NCBI RefSeq assembly: GCF_000176135.1
Contig: NZ_ACZN01000013.1
Span: forward strand, 124,001 to 188,000
Direction: 5' to 3'
DNA from: Vibrio coralliilyticus ATCC BAA-450
GTDB lineage: Bacteria > Pseudomonadota > Gammaproteobacteria > Enterobacterales > Vibrionaceae
DNA length: 64,000 nt
Part shown: in pieces, positions 11,403-22,525 of the stretch
How positions within the stretch are numbered: position 1 is the stretch's first letter
Layout: each line of letters opens with the position of its first letter
Notes under the pieces: generated by a model
Told to the model about the DNA's origin: nothing
The model's input: the letters and a program-made list of their open reading frames with translations, nothing else
Database searches by the model: none
Program-made: the position numbers and the translations under genes

Positions 11403-12582
11403 CTTTCTGTTGCAGCTCGCTATGCGATGCGATCAATCGACATTCATGATCGATCCGGAGCAATATCGCAACGGCAGTCGACATTATAATCAGACTCGAA
11501 CCACCGTAGCTAATCAAAGGTAACGTTAGGCCTTTCGTCGGCACCATACCAGCCGCCGCGCCTACGTTGACCAAGGTCTGAAAAGCAAACCAAATACCAA
11601 TGCCGAATGCGAGGTACCCGCCGAACAATAAGTCATGATCAAACGCTTTTCGTCCGATCAAAATCGCTTTGACCACCAGACTAAATATCAGTATTAACAC
11701 CAATACCACGCCGACAAAACCAAGCTCTTCAGCTAATACGGCAAAAACGAAGTCTGTATGTGCTTCCGGCAAGTATTCTAATTTTTGAATAGAGTTACCT
11801 AGCCCCTGACCAAACCACTCTCCGCGACCAAAAGCCATCAGTGACTGAGTCAACTGGTAGCCGCTACCAAACGGGTCTTCCCAAGGATCAAGAAATGACG
11901 TCACACGGCGCATTCGGTAAGGTTCGACCAAGATAAGGCCTACAACTGAGGCAATCCCGACCACCATCAATGCCAAGAATTGAGTGAGCTTGGCCCCAGC
12001 AATAAACAACATACCGAACAAGGTCACCAACATAACGATGACAGTACCTAGATCGGGTTGAAGCAGTAGCAAACTTGCTAAGGTTCCAAATACAATAATG
12101 GGTTTAATAAAACCGCCAAAGAAGCTAGAGCGCACTTCTTCATGCTTACGTACTAAATAGCCCGACATGAAAATGAATAGTGACAGTTTTGCGACTTCAG
12201 CAGGCTGAAGGTTAAACAGACCGAGAGGTATCCAGCGCGAAGCACCGTTCACCGATTTACCCGCAACAAGTACCACGACAAGCAGGAAAAACGACAACCC
12301 AAGCAATAAAGTGCTGTACTGCGACCATTTCTTCAGTGGCACCTGGAGGATCACACTTGCCGTCGATAACGCTAACACTAAAAATATCGCGTGGCGGAAC
12401 ATAAAGTGGAAAGGTTGATCAGTTAAGCGCGAACTGATTGGAAACGAAGCGGATGTCACCATGACTAAGCCCGTCAACATCAATCCTAAAGAGATCCACA
12501 CCAGTTGACGGTCGAATAAAGCCTCTGGTGACGAAGTGGTCATCCAGTGTTTAGTATTCGCTAGCAAGTGTCGTATCTGCAT
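11383..12582 (-). CDS. ftsW: septal peptidoglycan polymerase FtsW
   Basis: Integral membrane SEDS-family glycosyltransferase that polymerises lipid II at the septum together with FtsI. The 399 residues contain about ten hydrophobic segments. SEDS hallmarks seen: [20 protein letters not shown] (about 114-133), the extracellular loop with [19 protein letters not shown], and the C-terminal [16 protein letters not shown]. The gene sits between murD and murG, as in E. coli. Confidence 0.98.
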   Translation of the reverse strand: MQIRHLLANTKHWMTTSSPEALFDRQLVWISLGLMLTGLVMVTSASFPISSRLTDQPFHFMFRHAIFLVLALSTASVILQVPLKKWSQYSTLLLGLSFFLLVVVLVAGKSVNGASRWIPLGLFNLQPAEVAKLSLFIFMSGYLVRKHEEVRSSFFGGFIKPIIVFGTLASLLLLQPDLGTVIVMLVTLFGMLFIAGAKLTQFLALMVVGIASVVGLILVEPYRMRRVTSFLDPWEDPFGSGYQLTQSLMAFGRGEWFGQGLGNSIQKLEYLPEAHTDFVFAVLAEELGFVGVVLVLILIFSLVVKAILIGRKAFDHDLLFGGYLAFGIGIWFAFQTLVNVGAAAGMVPTKGLTLPLISYGGSSLIIMSTAVAILLRIDHECRLIASHSELQQKDEDEKE

Positions 12583-12596
12583 TCCCGTTGGCTTAT

Positions 12597-13916
12597 CTAC
12601 GCATAATGTTTGGCTAGAGCAGTGAAAGCATCGCCGCGCGCCATAAAGTTCTTAAATTGGTCAAAGCTGGCACAAGCTGGAGATAACATAATCATATCAC
12701 CGGCTTCCACTCTTGGGCTGGCCCATTTCACTATATCTTCCATAGTCTCGAAACGTTTTGCATTGCGATGCAAAGGAAGAAACTTGTCACCATCAGCGCC
12801 AAAGCAGCATAGCTGGACATCCAATTGGTCCAAAGCAGGCTGTAACTCTGAAAAATCAGCGCCTTTACCATCTCCGCCAACCAACAAGTAGAGTTTACCG
12901 GAGAGTGATAAGCCTGACAGCGCAGCTAAAGTGCTCGCGACATTGGTAGCTTTCGAATCATTGACCCATTTAACGCCGTTATTATCCGCAACGACCTGAC
13001 ATCGATGTGTCAGACCGTTGTAAGACTTAAGTGCATCTATTCCAAGAGAAATATCAACACCTGCTTGTTCGAGTAGGGCAAGTACGACCAGCGCGTTAGC
13101 AACATTGTGTCTTCCTACTAGGCTTAGCTCGTCAGACGCCAGTATTTTTGCATCTTGGTGACACAAATACTCTCTTCCTTCCACTACTTTGACATGGAAC
13201 TCGCAACTTTTTTCAAGGCTAAATTCGACTAGAGGGGCATCTTTCTTATCTGGGTAGGTCGCAGGATCATCTGCATTGACAATGCACGTCTGTGCTTGCT
13301 CAAAAATGCGAAGCTTTGCCTGACGGTATCCTTCCATATCGTCATAACGATCCATATGATCTTCCGATAAATTCAGGAATGCCGCGGCTTTTAGAGAAAG
13401 GCTAGAAGTAGTTTCTAGTTGGAAGCTGGAGAGTTCGAGCACATATAACTCAGCATCTTGATCCAACAGTTCCAGCGCAGGCACTCCGATATTGCCGCCA
13501 ATCGCTGTCTTCACGCCAGCAGCATTGGCGACGACACCCGTCAAGTCCGTAACCGTGCTTTTCCCATTCGAACCAGTAATGGCCACAACTGGCTTATCCA
13601 CCTGCCAAGCAAACAGCTCGATGTCTCCAACCACTTGTACACCTGCGTTGAGCGCCTGTTGAATTTCAGTAGTAGCAAGCGCGATACCTGGGTTTGCCAC
13701 CACTAAATCCGCATTTAGCAACCAGTCGCTGTTCCAGCCGCCAGCATGTAACTCAACACTTTGAGGTAGAGCTTCGCTTCCCGGTGGATTTTCACGGGTA
13801 TCGATGACGCGAATGGTGAGGTTGTAAGGCAATTTTGCTAAGTATTTAACGACTGAGAGCCCGGTAATACCGAGCCCTACAACGACAACACTCTCTATGT
13901 TCTGCCAACGATCCAT
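12597..13916 (-). CDS. murD: UDP-N-acetylmuramoylalanine--D-glutamate ligase MurD
   Basis: Cytosolic Mur ligase that adds D-glutamate to UDP-MurNAc-L-Ala. I chose the ATG at 13916 ([16 protein letters not shown]; 439 residues, E. coli 438). An in-frame TTG two codons upstream is less likely. Seen: the N-terminal Rossmann motif [10 protein letters not shown], the P-loop [13 protein letters not shown] (about 110-122), the metal-binding [11 protein letters not shown], and the C-terminal [10 protein letters not shown]. It starts 18 bp after the mraY stop. Confidence 0.97.
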   Translation of the reverse strand: MDRWQNIESVVVVGLGITGLSVVKYLAKLPYNLTIRVIDTRENPPGSEALPQSVELHAGGWNSDWLLNADLVVANPGIALATTEIQQALNAGVQVVGDIELFAWQVDKPVVAITGSNGKSTVTDLTGVVANAAGVKTAIGGNIGVPALELLDQDAELYVLELSSFQLETTSSLSLKAAAFLNLSEDHMDRYDDMEGYRQAKLRIFEQAQTCIVNADDPATYPDKKDAPLVEFSLEKSCEFHVKVVEGREYLCHQDAKILASDELSLVGRHNVANALVVLALLEQAGVDISLGIDALKSYNGLTHRCQVVADNNGVKWVNDSKATNVASTLAALSGLSLSGKLYLLVGGDGKGADFSELQPALDQLDVQLCCFGADGDKFLPLHRNAKRFETMEDIVKWASPRVEAGDMIMLSPACASFDQFKNFMARGDAFTALAKHYA

Positions 13917-13934
13917 AGTCAAATTCCGTTTTCC

Positions 13935-15017
13935 TTAACGTACTTTCAGTGTTGCTAAACCAACTAAAACCAGAACAATGGAAATGATCCAAAAACGCAC
14001 AATCACACGAGGCTCAGGCCAACCTTTTAGCTCGTAGTGGTGATGAATAGGCGCCATACGGAAAATACGTTGACCACGTAGCTTGTAGGAACCAACCTGA
14101 AGAATCACCGACAGGGTTTCCATCACAAATACACCGCCCATGATCACCAACACAAACTCTTGACGAACAAGAACTGCAATGGTGCCCAGTGCGCCGCCTA
14201 ATGCAAGTGAACCAACATCGCCCATAAAGACTTGGGCTGGATAGGTGTTAAACCATAAGAATCCTAAACCCGCACCGACTATTGCCGTACAGACGACCAC
14301 CAGCTCGGAAGCATGAGGAACATAAGGAATGTGCAGGTAGTTGGCGAAGTTAACATTACCGGTTGCCCAAGCAATCGCTGCGAAGCCTGCCGCCACCAAG
14401 ACTGTTGGCATAATGGCCAAGCCATCAAGACCATCGGTCAAGTTAACCGCATTACTGGTACCGACAATAACAAAGTAAGTCAATACGATGTACATCAGGC
14501 CAAGCTGAGGCATGATGTCTTTAAAGAAAGGCACAACCAGTTGAGTCGCCGAGGTGTCTTTACCATGTGCATACAAAGCAAAAGCCACAACCAGAGCGAT
14601 CGCCGATTGCCAGAAGTACTTCCAGCGCGCGATCAGGCCATCGGTATTTTTGCGCACGACTTTCCGATAATCATCAACAAAGCCCACAGCACCATAGCCA
14701 ATCAGGACAGCCAGCACCGCCCAAACGTAAGGATTGGAAAGATCGGTCCAAAGTAAAACGGTCGTCACAATTGCAGTCAGGATCATGATCCCCCCCATTG
14801 TCGGGGTACCACGTTTACTAAAGTGTGACTCTGGACCTTCGTTACGTACGACCTGACCAATTTGCAACATCTGCAAACGGCGGATCATGCGCGGTCCCAT
14901 CCACAAAGATATGCCTAATGCGGTCAAAACACTTACGATGGCACGAAACGATAGGTACTCGAACAAACGGAAGAATGAAAAGTATGGCTGTAGAAGCTCT
15001 GCAAGCCAAATGATCAT
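13935..15017 (-). CDS. mraY: phospho-MurNAc-pentapeptide transferase MraY
   Basis: Inner-membrane enzyme that transfers phospho-MurNAc-pentapeptide to undecaprenyl phosphate, giving lipid I. It has 360 residues, identical to the E. coli length, and about ten membrane segments. The Mg-binding motifs [10 protein letters not shown] (about 111-120), [13 protein letters not shown] (about 190-202) and [12 protein letters not shown], plus the periplasmic-side [13 protein letters not shown], are all present. It overlaps the murF stop by 4 bp. Confidence 0.98.
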   Translation of the reverse strand: MIIWLAELLQPYFSFFRLFEYLSFRAIVSVLTALGISLWMGPRMIRRLQMLQIGQVVRNEGPESHFSKRGTPTMGGIMILTAIVTTVLLWTDLSNPYVWAVLAVLIGYGAVGFVDDYRKVVRKNTDGLIARWKYFWQSAIALVVAFALYAHGKDTSATQLVVPFFKDIMPQLGLMYIVLTYFVIVGTSNAVNLTDGLDGLAIMPTVLVAAGFAAIAWATGNVNFANYLHIPYVPHASELVVVCTAIVGAGLGFLWFNTYPAQVFMGDVGSLALGGALGTIAVLVRQEFVLVIMGGVFVMETLSVILQVGSYKLRGQRIFRMAPIHHHYELKGWPEPRVIVRFWIISIVLVLVGLATLKVR

Positions 15018-16372
15018 GTATACATCTCCTTCAAAGCAGCGGCGATCTTGCTCATTCCTGCACTGTTCGCCCCTTTTACAAGTAATGTATGAGGGCCAGT
15101 TTGCTGGCTGAGCTGCTGCTCAATAAACTCAATCATATGGTCATGAGTATCAAAGTGCATTCCCTGACAAACGTCGCTGATCGCTTTGGTATCAGCGCCA
15201 AAGGTAAGCACATGTTCAAATTTAAATGGGGCAGCATGTTCACCGACTTGGCGATGAAGTGCAAGACTTTCTTCCCCCAACTCAGCCATATTGCCTAAAA
15301 CAAGCCAGCGCACTCCATCAAAACTATTCAGCAGATCTGCAGCCGCTTTCATAGCAGGGACACTGGCATTATAACTGTCATCAATCAGTCTAATGCTATC
15401 GGTTAGATCGACAGTTTCAACTCGACCTTTCACTTTTGATAAGTTGGCAAGGCCAGAGGCGATCATTTCTGTTGTTGCACCCAATTCCAGTGACAACGCC
15501 GTCGCTGCCAATGCATTCGATACATTATGTTGACCAATAATGCCAAGTTTGACATCGAAAGACGTCTCTGGTGTCTGAATGGTAAAAGAAGCTTCACCAT
15601 TCACGTTCATTGTTACATTACGCGCTTTATATTCCGCACTGTTATCAGATAGTGAAAATGTCTTCACCGTTTTGTCAGACAGTACTTCTCGCCAGTGTTC
15701 TCCACCATTGCTATCTAGGTTTACAATCGCGACAGAACCAGGTTTAAGCCCCTGATAAATTTCACCTTTAGCACGTTTTACTCCATCCATTGAGCCGAAG
15801 CCTTCCAAGTGCGCTGCTGCAACGTTATTAACCATTGCGACATCCGGGTTAACCAGTTGTGTCGTATAAGCGATTTCTCCAACATGGTTGGCTCCGAGCT
15901 CAATGACTGCAAAGTCATCTTCCGGTTGGGAACGTAACAAAGTCAGTGGAACACCGATATCATTGTTAAAGTTGCCAGCGGTATACAGCACTTGGCCTTT
16001 CTGAGTCATAATACTAGCGACCATCTCTTTGACTGTGGTTTTGCCACAGCTCCCCGTAATCGCAACGGTTGGAGTTTGACACACTTGATGAACAAACTGG
16101 CCCAACTTACCCAGTGCGACTTTGGTATCTTCGACCAGTAGCTGAGGCACCTGAACGTCAACCGCTTTGCTGACCAACAAAGCGCTCGCTCCAGCCGAGG
16201 CAGCCTGTCCTGCAAAGTCATGGGCATCAAATCGCTCACCCACCAATGCAACAAACAGAGACCCCGACTCAATCGTTCTCGTATCCGTTGAGACAGATTC
16301 AATAGCGGTATCATCACCGATGAGTTGGGCATCAAGTACATCAACAAGCTGAGACAGCATCAGAGTAATCAT
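15014..16372 (-). CDS. murF: UDP-MurNAc-tripeptide--D-Ala-D-Ala ligase MurF
   Basis: Cytosolic Mur ligase that adds D-Ala-D-Ala to complete the stem pentapeptide. The start [16 protein letters not shown] resembles the E. coli N-terminus and overlaps the murE stop by 4 bp. It has 452 residues. Seen: the P-loop [13 protein letters not shown] (about 106-118), [18 protein letters not shown]-like UDP-domain features, [13 protein letters not shown], and the C-terminal [13 protein letters not shown]. Confidence 0.97.
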   Translation of the reverse strand: MITLMLSQLVDVLDAQLIGDDTAIESVSTDTRTIESGSLFVALVGERFDAHDFAGQAASAGASALLVSKAVDVQVPQLLVEDTKVALGKLGQFVHQVCQTPTVAITGSCGKTTVKEMVASIMTQKGQVLYTAGNFNNDIGVPLTLLRSQPEDDFAVIELGANHVGEIAYTTQLVNPDVAMVNNVAAAHLEGFGSMDGVKRAKGEIYQGLKPGSVAIVNLDSNGGEHWREVLSDKTVKTFSLSDNSAEYKARNVTMNVNGEASFTIQTPETSFDVKLGIIGQHNVSNALAATALSLELGATTEMIASGLANLSKVKGRVETVDLTDSIRLIDDSYNASVPAMKAAADLLNSFDGVRWLVLGNMAELGEESLALHRQVGEHAAPFKFEHVLTFGADTKAISDVCQGMHFDTHDHMIEFIEQQLSQQTGPHTLLVKGANSAGMSKIAAALKEMYT

Positions 16373-17853
16373 AATGTTAGCTCCAGAAGTCGTTGGGCTG
16401 ATTCTCGATCAGAGTAATGAACCGTTTCATTAGCCAGCACTTGGTAGTCTTCATGGCCTTTACCGGCGATCAAAATAATATCATCGCCACTACTGTGCTT
16501 TAGTGCATGTACCAAAGCGTTATAGCGGTCATGTTCAACAATGGCATTTTCAGGTGAAGCCATACCCGCCAACATATCTTTTACTATCGCAGACGGCGAC
16601 TCGCTACGAGGGTTATCATCGGTCAGGATCACCACGTCAGCTAACTTTTCGCCGATAGAAGCCATCATCGGGCGCTTACCTGTATCTCTGTCCCCACCAC
16701 AACCAAATATGGCCCAAAGTCGTCCATTACAATGCACTTTCAGAGCTAATAGCGCTTTTTCCAATGCATCTGGTGTATGAGCATAATCCACCACGACCTT
16801 GGCTTTGCCTTGTGCATGAAACAGCTCCATACGTCCCAAGACTGGTTTAAGTTGGCTGGCACTTTCAACCAATATTTGCTTATCGATACCCAGTGACAAC
16901 AAGGTAGCAAAAGCCACCATCACATTACTAGCGTTGAACTCTCCGATCAAAGGAACGGTAAAACGACCCTCACCATACTGACCAGAAAAACTCAGAGTAA
17001 TACCCGCTTCAGAATATTGAACTTGTGTAGCGAAGACCCCTTTGCCCGTTTGAATCGGAGACAAAGAAACAGGAATACAGTTATCAAGCAGTTCGACCCA
17101 CGATGCACCGACCGTATCATCAATATTGATCACCGCTTTAGCGCAATCATGCACGGTAAACAGTGATAGTTTCGCTCGGGCGTATTCTTCCATCGTGCCG
17201 TGATAATCAAGATGATCACGACTCAAGTTTGAGAACACTCCTACCGAAAAGCTGAGAGCCTTAACTCTATTTTGCACAAGGCCATGAGAAGAAATTTCCA
17301 TCGCCGTGTATTGCGCGCCTTGGTCTTCCAATTCAGACAAGGTTTGCTGAATTTCAAGCGCATTACCTGTGGTGTTCAATGCAGGCGTCAACGACTCAAG
17401 AAAACCATTGCCTGTTGTTCCTAATACAGCTGCGCGCTGGCCGGACAGTTCCAGCCACTGAGCAATCAATTGTGTGATGGTGGTTTTACCATTGGTTCCA
17501 GTCACTGCGATCAACTGGTTATAACTGAGTGGTTGCAAACGACTCGCTAGTTGAGATAGCTTCTGGCTCAAATCCGCAATATAAACCACAGAAACGCTGC
17601 CTAACTGCTCTACTTTGCCATGCACGTTTTGTTCACCTGCTTCAGCGATAATTGCGTTCGCACCTTGCTGGATTGCTGCATGAATAAACTGTCGACCATC
17701 TACCGTATGACCTTTAATCGCAACAAACGTCGAGCCCGTCTTTATTTTACGGCTATCGAGCTCTAGCCTTTGAATAGCAACATCATTGCAAACTTGGTGT
17801 GAAAGAGATACCCAAGGTGCAAGCAGATGAGTCAGTGTGAGTTCTTTGGACAT
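16369..17853 (-). CDS. murE: UDP-MurNAc-L-Ala-D-Glu--meso-diaminopimelate ligase MurE
   Basis: Cytosolic Mur ligase that adds meso-diaminopimelate, the residue used in cross-links; dapB at the left edge supplies the same pathway. It has 494 residues. Seen: the P-loop [13 protein letters not shown] (about 117-129), the [13 protein letters not shown] stretch, and the diaminopimelate-specificity motif DDNPRSE (about 411-417), which distinguishes it from lysine-adding enzymes. It starts 13 bp after ftsI and overlaps murF by 4 bp. Confidence 0.98.
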   Translation of the reverse strand: MSKELTLTHLLAPWVSLSHQVCNDVAIQRLELDSRKIKTGSTFVAIKGHTVDGRQFIHAAIQQGANAIIAEAGEQNVHGKVEQLGSVSVVYIADLSQKLSQLASRLQPLSYNQLIAVTGTNGKTTITQLIAQWLELSGQRAAVLGTTGNGFLESLTPALNTTGNALEIQQTLSELEDQGAQYTAMEISSHGLVQNRVKALSFSVGVFSNLSRDHLDYHGTMEEYARAKLSLFTVHDCAKAVINIDDTVGASWVELLDNCIPVSLSPIQTGKGVFATQVQYSEAGITLSFSGQYGEGRFTVPLIGEFNASNVMVAFATLLSLGIDKQILVESASQLKPVLGRMELFHAQGKAKVVVDYAHTPDALEKALLALKVHCNGRLWAIFGCGGDRDTGKRPMMASIGEKLADVVILTDDNPRSESPSAIVKDMLAGMASPENAIVEHDRYNALVHALKHSSGDDIILIAGKGHEDYQVLANETVHYSDRESAQRLLELTL

Positions 17854-17865
17854 TTAACGTCTCAC

Positions 17866-19596
17866 TTATTCTTCTTTAAATCGGTTTTCATCAGGCGCTA
17901 CATTCAATATCTGTAGTGTGCCTTTTAAAATCTCGGAAAACACAGGGCCAGCAACCGAACCACCGTAATAGTTATCCCCTTGTGGTTCGTTGACTACCAC
18001 CACTACAGCAACTCGTGGATTACTCACAGGGGCAACACCTGCTGTATAAGCGAAGTATTCGTCGCCATAGCCACCCGCAATTGCTTTACGAGATGTACCG
18101 GTTTTTGCCGCCACGCGATAACCGGGAACGGCGGCCTTGGTCGCGGTGCCTCCGGGCTGGGTCACGGTTTCCAACATGTTCAGCACCATATGTGCATTAT
18201 TTTCGTCAATCACCTGACGTGACAAGTCTTGCTGATTGTTTTCGATAATGTGAATCGGTTGGTATTTACCGTAGTTGCCTAGCGTCGCATAAGCATGTGC
18301 CAGTTGAAGAGGCGTAATAGTCAGACCATAACCGAACGCTAAGGTCGCAATCTCAAACTTAGACCAGCGACGTCGGTTGGGGAATATCCCTGGGGTTTCA
18401 CCCACTAGGTTAAGCCCAGACATTTCACCGAACCCGACCGAACTATACATACCAAGCAGGGCTTCTAAAGGCATGTCGAGCGCCAGCTTAGCGACACCGA
18501 TGTTACTCGATTTCTTCAAAATCGTAGTCAGATCCGCTTTCCCTACTTTGGATGTATCACGCACTCTCTGACCACCGATTGGCATAATGCCGTTGCCAGT
18601 ATCAATGACGGTGTCTTTATCAGCGACACCATTATCCAGTGCAGCTAAGACAACAAAAGGTTTCACCGTTGAGCCAGGTTCAAACGCATCGGTGATGGCT
18701 CGGTTTCTCATTTTTGCCGATTGAAGGTCAGAACGGTTATTTGGGTTGTAAGACGGTGCGTTAACCATAGCTAGCACGGCGCCGGTTTTTACATCCAATA
18801 TTACAGCAGTGCCCGAGGTGGCTCGGTAATCCGCCACGGCTTGCTTGATAGAACGATAGGCAATGGCCTGAATACGCTGATCAATTGTCAGTTCTAGTGG
18901 TTTGCCTTCTTCTCGCTCTTCCAATGAAATGTTTTCAACTACCCTGCCATATCTGTCTTTACGAATGATGCGTTTACCCGCTTCACCTGTCAGCCATTTA
19001 TCATAGCTACGCTCAACACCTTCTAATCCGTGTCCATCAATTCCTGTTACACCGACTAAGTGAGCACTAACCTCACCTGTCGGATAATAGCGGCGAGATT
19101 CCGCTTTCAGCCCCACACCTGCGAGCTTAAGCTCACGGATATAGTTGGCCATTGCAGGGCTAACTTGGCGCTGAAGATAGACAAAACGGCGGGATTTATT
19201 GCTGCGGATTTTATCGACCATTTCTTTACGGTCGAGGCCAAGCACATCCGCCAGCGCATACCAGCGATCCATATTGGCAAAGCCGTTGCGTTTAAAGATG
19301 GTCGCAGGATCTGCCCACACCGCTTCAACAGGTACACTGACCGCCAATGGCTCACCATTGCGATCGGAAACAATACCTCGTGCAGAGTGAATGGTTTTGG
19401 CACGAACTGAGCGCAAATCCCCCTGCTGGATTAGATTATCGGGCTCAACAATCTGGATGTAAGCAATGCGGGTGACCAGCGCAGCGAAGGCACTGAAGAC
19501 AAAAAATAAAACCAGATAAAAACGCCATCGGATCAAGCTCGGCGGCTCAACAACCGCTTCTTTCTTAGGCGCAGAGGAGGCTTTGTTTTTACTCAT
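17866..19596 (-). CDS. ftsI: septal transpeptidase FtsI (PBP3)
   Basis: Class B penicillin-binding protein that cross-links septal peptidoglycan with FtsW. It has 576 residues: a cytoplasmic tail, one membrane anchor at about 25-45, a pedestal domain with YYPTGEVSAHLVG, and the transpeptidase domain. The catalytic motif STVK (S309), SSN (about 366) and KTGT (about 493) are intact. It overlaps ftsL by 4 bp. The C-terminus (DENRFKEE) lacks an obvious long processing tail. Confidence 0.98.
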   Translation of the reverse strand: MSKNKASSAPKKEAVVEPPSLIRWRFYLVLFFVFSAFAALVTRIAYIQIVEPDNLIQQGDLRSVRAKTIHSARGIVSDRNGEPLAVSVPVEAVWADPATIFKRNGFANMDRWYALADVLGLDRKEMVDKIRSNKSRRFVYLQRQVSPAMANYIRELKLAGVGLKAESRRYYPTGEVSAHLVGVTGIDGHGLEGVERSYDKWLTGEAGKRIIRKDRYGRVVENISLEEREEGKPLELTIDQRIQAIAYRSIKQAVADYRATSGTAVILDVKTGAVLAMVNAPSYNPNNRSDLQSAKMRNRAITDAFEPGSTVKPFVVLAALDNGVADKDTVIDTGNGIMPIGGQRVRDTSKVGKADLTTILKKSSNIGVAKLALDMPLEALLGMYSSVGFGEMSGLNLVGETPGIFPNRRRWSKFEIATLAFGYGLTITPLQLAHAYATLGNYGKYQPIHIIENNQQDLSRQVIDENNAHMVLNMLETVTQPGGTATKAAVPGYRVAAKTGTSRKAIAGGYGDEYFAYTAGVAPVSNPRVAVVVVVNEPQGDNYYGGSVAGPVFSEILKGTLQILNVAPDENRFKEE

Positions 19597-19910
19597 GGGA
19601 GATCAATCACCACTTCTTTATCTGAGTCCGGGCGTTTCATTTGCAGTTCGTCTTTGGCAATTTCTTGCACTCGGCTGTGTTCAGCCAATGCCGTCTCCTC
19701 AATCAACAAGTTGCGCCACTCGTTGTCCAGCCGTTCACGTTCCTGCAAGGCTTGATCTTTTTCGGTAATGGCCTGTCGTGTGTGGTGTGTGGTGAAAACC
19801 ACTCCCATGGCTGATGCAAAGATCAAAATCAGCACCAGCAAAGGCACTCGCCCCACAGTAAGTAGGTCGAGAGCGATCAATTTGGCGAGATTAGGAGTGG
19901 GTTTACTCAT
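19593..19910 (-). CDS. ftsL: cell division protein FtsL
   Basis: Small bitopic divisome protein (105 residues) that forms a complex with FtsB and FtsQ and activates FtsWI. The sequence has a cytoplasmic tail, a membrane segment at about 18-38 (VPLLVLILIFASAMGVVF), and a periplasmic coiled coil (about 45-100). Sequence conservation is naturally low, but size, topology and position between rsmH and ftsI identify it. Confidence 0.93.
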   Translation of the reverse strand: MSKPTPNLAKLIALDLLTVGRVPLLVLILIFASAMGVVFTTHHTRQAITEKDQALQERERLDNEWRNLLIEETALAEHSRVQEIAKDELQMKRPDSDKEVVIDLP

Positions 19911-19915
19911 TACTA

Positions 19916-20866
19916 TTAAAGTTTTTCCGCAATACGTAGCACAGAGCTTCGAGAGCGAGTATTAATATCAACTTCTTGCTTGGAAGGCTTAATTGCTTTA
20001 CCGATCGGTTTTAAGTTAGCGCTGCCCAGTGCTTTAATTTGCGCTTCCGTCATTGGAATACCATGAGGCACTTCAGGACCTTTGCTCTCCTTGCGAATAA
20101 ATCGCTTCACCATGCGATCTTCAAGGGAGTGGAAACTGATCACGGACAAACGACCTTCCGGAGCCAAAATACTGGCTGCGCCTTTTAACGCGGTGTCAAT
20201 TTCTTCCAACTCACTGTTGATGTAAATACGGAACGCCTGGAATGAACGCGTGGCTGGGTGCTTTTTCTCTTTAAAACTCTTTGGCGCCGCGTCAGAAATA
20301 AGTTTAGCAAGCTGACCTGTACGCGTCAGAGGTTCGTTTTCTTCATTCTCACGGTAAGCAACAATCGCTTTAGCAATGCGACGAGCATGTTTATCTTCAC
20401 CGAACTCACGAATAACCCAAGTGATGTCATCAAGATCGGCTTCCATCAACCACTGCGAGACAGGAATACCCGATGTCGGATCCATACGCATATCCAGTGG
20501 GCCATCTTTCATAAAACTGAAGCCACGCTCGGCATCATCAAGCTGAGGTGATGAAACACCAAGATCAAGCAAGACACCATCTACTTGGCCGACTAAACCT
20601 CGCTCTTCTGCATACTTAGCCATACCTGAGAAAGGACCATGAATAATGGTAAATCTAGGGTCATCAATCGTTTGAGCTTCAGCAATAGCTTGCGGATCGC
20701 GATCAATACTGAAAAGGCGACCCTGTTCACCCAGTTGGGAAAGAATTTGGCGACTGTGACCACCACGACCAAAGGTTCCGTCAATGTAGGTACCATCAGG
20801 CTTAATCGCTAAGCCATCGATAGACTCATGCAGTAATACAGAAATGTGCTTAAATTCTTCGGTCAT
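19916..20866 (-). CDS. rsmH: 16S rRNA m4C1402 methyltransferase RsmH
   Basis: S-adenosylmethionine-dependent N4-methyltransferase that modifies C1402 in the ribosomal decoding centre; RsmI, encoded just to the right, adds the 2'-O-methyl to the same nucleotide. It has 316 residues. Seen: [13 protein letters not shown] at the N-terminus, the SAM-binding stretch [15 protein letters not shown] (about 28-42), [16 protein letters not shown] (about 95-110), and [13 protein letters not shown]. It is normally second after mraZ, but mraZ is not visible upstream. Confidence 0.97.
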   Translation of the reverse strand: MTEEFKHISVLLHESIDGLAIKPDGTYIDGTFGRGGHSRQILSQLGEQGRLFSIDRDPQAIAEAQTIDDPRFTIIHGPFSGMAKYAEERGLVGQVDGVLLDLGVSSPQLDDAERGFSFMKDGPLDMRMDPTSGIPVSQWLMEADLDDITWVIREFGEDKHARRIAKAIVAYRENEENEPLTRTGQLAKLISDAAPKSFKEKKHPATRSFQAFRIYINSELEEIDTALKGAASILAPEGRLSVISFHSLEDRMVKRFIRKESKGPEVPHGIPMTEAQIKALGSANLKPIGKAIKPSKQEVDINTRSRSSVLRIAEKL

Positions 20867-21006
20867 GATTTTTTATCTCGCTCTCGCACCGACGCGCTCA
20901 AACTCTCCAGTGTACTGATTTAGAAGGTGATCGCCACCCATAGCGAACTGGAACACGTGATATTGCGCTAAGTTTAGTGCTTGCAGAATTAATTTCGTCA
21001 ATAAAA

Positions 21007-21047
21007 AGCAAAAAACCCATCATAACGCTGAGGTTACGATGGGTCTC
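21007..21047 (-). terminator. intrinsic terminator of rnpB
   Basis: On the minus strand a stem of ACCCATCGTAACC pairing with GGTTATGATGGGT-like sequence (one mismatch region at the loop) is followed by TTTTTTGCTTTTT. It lies just past the RNase P RNA 3' end and upstream of the rsmH leader. Confidence 0.85.
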
Positions 21048-21051
21048 GAAT

Positions 21052-21445
<394 letters not shown>

Positions 21446-21452
21446 GAGGCGG

Positions 21453-21481
21453 ATTGTATAGAGATTGAATCAAAGTGTCTA
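21453..21481 (-). promoter_or_regulatory. sigma-70 promoter of rnpB
   Basis: On the minus strand TAGACA (21476-21481), a 17-bp spacer and TACAAT (21453-21458) place the start point at about 21445, exactly where the RNase P RNA homology begins. Confidence 0.8.
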
Positions 21482-21542
21482 GCGAGATCACAGATTTGCT
21501 GTAAACGAGAGACTGAGTGGTGAAGAAATACACAGAAGAGCA

Positions 21543-21581
21543 ACAAAACACAGAGTCGAGGTTACTCTCTCCCGACTCTGT
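21543..21581 (-). terminator. probable terminator after rsmI
   Basis: On the minus strand the perfect 9-bp arms ACAGAGTCG (21573-21581 complement) and CGACTCTGT (21550-21558 complement) enclose a 14-base loop and are followed by GTTTTGTTG. The U-run is imperfect. Confidence 0.55.
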
Positions 21582-21598
21582 CATCTAGATTCACCTTC

Positions 21599-22462
21599 TT
21601 AATCGAGGTTATCTAATCCCCACTTATACAGCGCATTTTTTTTGAGGTTGTAGATTTCAGCAGCCATGGCAGCGGCTTTCTTTAATGGTAACTCTTTCGT
21701 CAAAATAGCCAGCGTGCGAGTCGCTTCTTCAGGTAGAGAGTCCATTGCTGCCGCGCGGTAACCATGAATCAGCAGTGCCATTTCACCTCTTTGCTGATTT
21801 TCGTCTGCTTTTACCCACTCAATCAATTCGCCAAGCGGTAAGCCCTGAATGGTTTCAAAGGTTTTCGTCAGCTCACGAGCGAGTACAACCTCACGCTCTG
21901 GGCCGAGAATATCCAGCATATCCTCGAGAGAGTCGACGATACGATGCGGAGATTCATAAAAAATACAAGTACGTTCTGCCTTTGCAATCTCAAGAAATTT
22001 ATCTTTTCGCCCCTTACTTTTCGCTGGCAGAAACCCTTCAAAGCTAAATCGGTCAGAAGGCAAACCAGACGCACTTAACGCAGTAATCACAGCACACGCG
22101 CCAGGAAGTGGCACAACTTTAACCCCAGCCTGACGACATTTTGTGACCAGATGATACCCTGGGTCACTGATTAATGGCGTTCCTGCATCCGAAACTAGGG
22201 CAATTAAGTGCCCAGCTAACAGTTTCTCAACCAAAACTTGCGCTTTTTGCTGCTCATTATGATCATGTAATGCAAAAGTTTTGGTCGGAATGCCAAAATG
22301 AGACAGCAATTTGCCAGTATGACGCGTATCTTCGGCAGCTATCAGATCAACATTTGTTAAAACGTCGAGCGCTCGTTGAGTGATATCACCTAAATTGCCA
22401 ATTGGAGTTGGGACAATATAGAGAGTTGGGACCTCAGTTGGTAAGGTTTTGTTATCTGTCAT
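21599..22462 (-). CDS. rsmI: 16S rRNA 2'-O-ribose C1402 methyltransferase RsmI
   Basis: SAM-dependent methyltransferase of the tetrapyrrole-methylase fold acting on C1402 of 16S rRNA. It has 287 residues. Seen: the N-terminal [15 protein letters not shown] (about 14-28), [16 protein letters not shown] (about 43-58), [14 protein letters not shown] (about 86-99), and the YESPHR motif. It is divergent from lpoA, with 63 bp between the two starts, as is usual in gammaproteobacteria. Confidence 0.98.
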   Translation of the reverse strand: MTDNKTLPTEVPTLYIVPTPIGNLGDITQRALDVLTNVDLIAAEDTRHTGKLLSHFGIPTKTFALHDHNEQQKAQVLVEKLLAGHLIALVSDAGTPLISDPGYHLVTKCRQAGVKVVPLPGACAVITALSASGLPSDRFSFEGFLPAKSKGRKDKFLEIAKAERTCIFYESPHRIVDSLEDMLDILGPEREVVLARELTKTFETIQGLPLGELIEWVKADENQQRGEMALLIHGYRAAAMDSLPEEATRTLAILTKELPLKKAAAMAAEIYNLKKNALYKWGLDNLD

Positions 22463-22525
22463 TTGTTTACCATCACTTCAACGATTAATATAGACACAAT
22501 TTTATACGGAATTAGTTAATAACTC

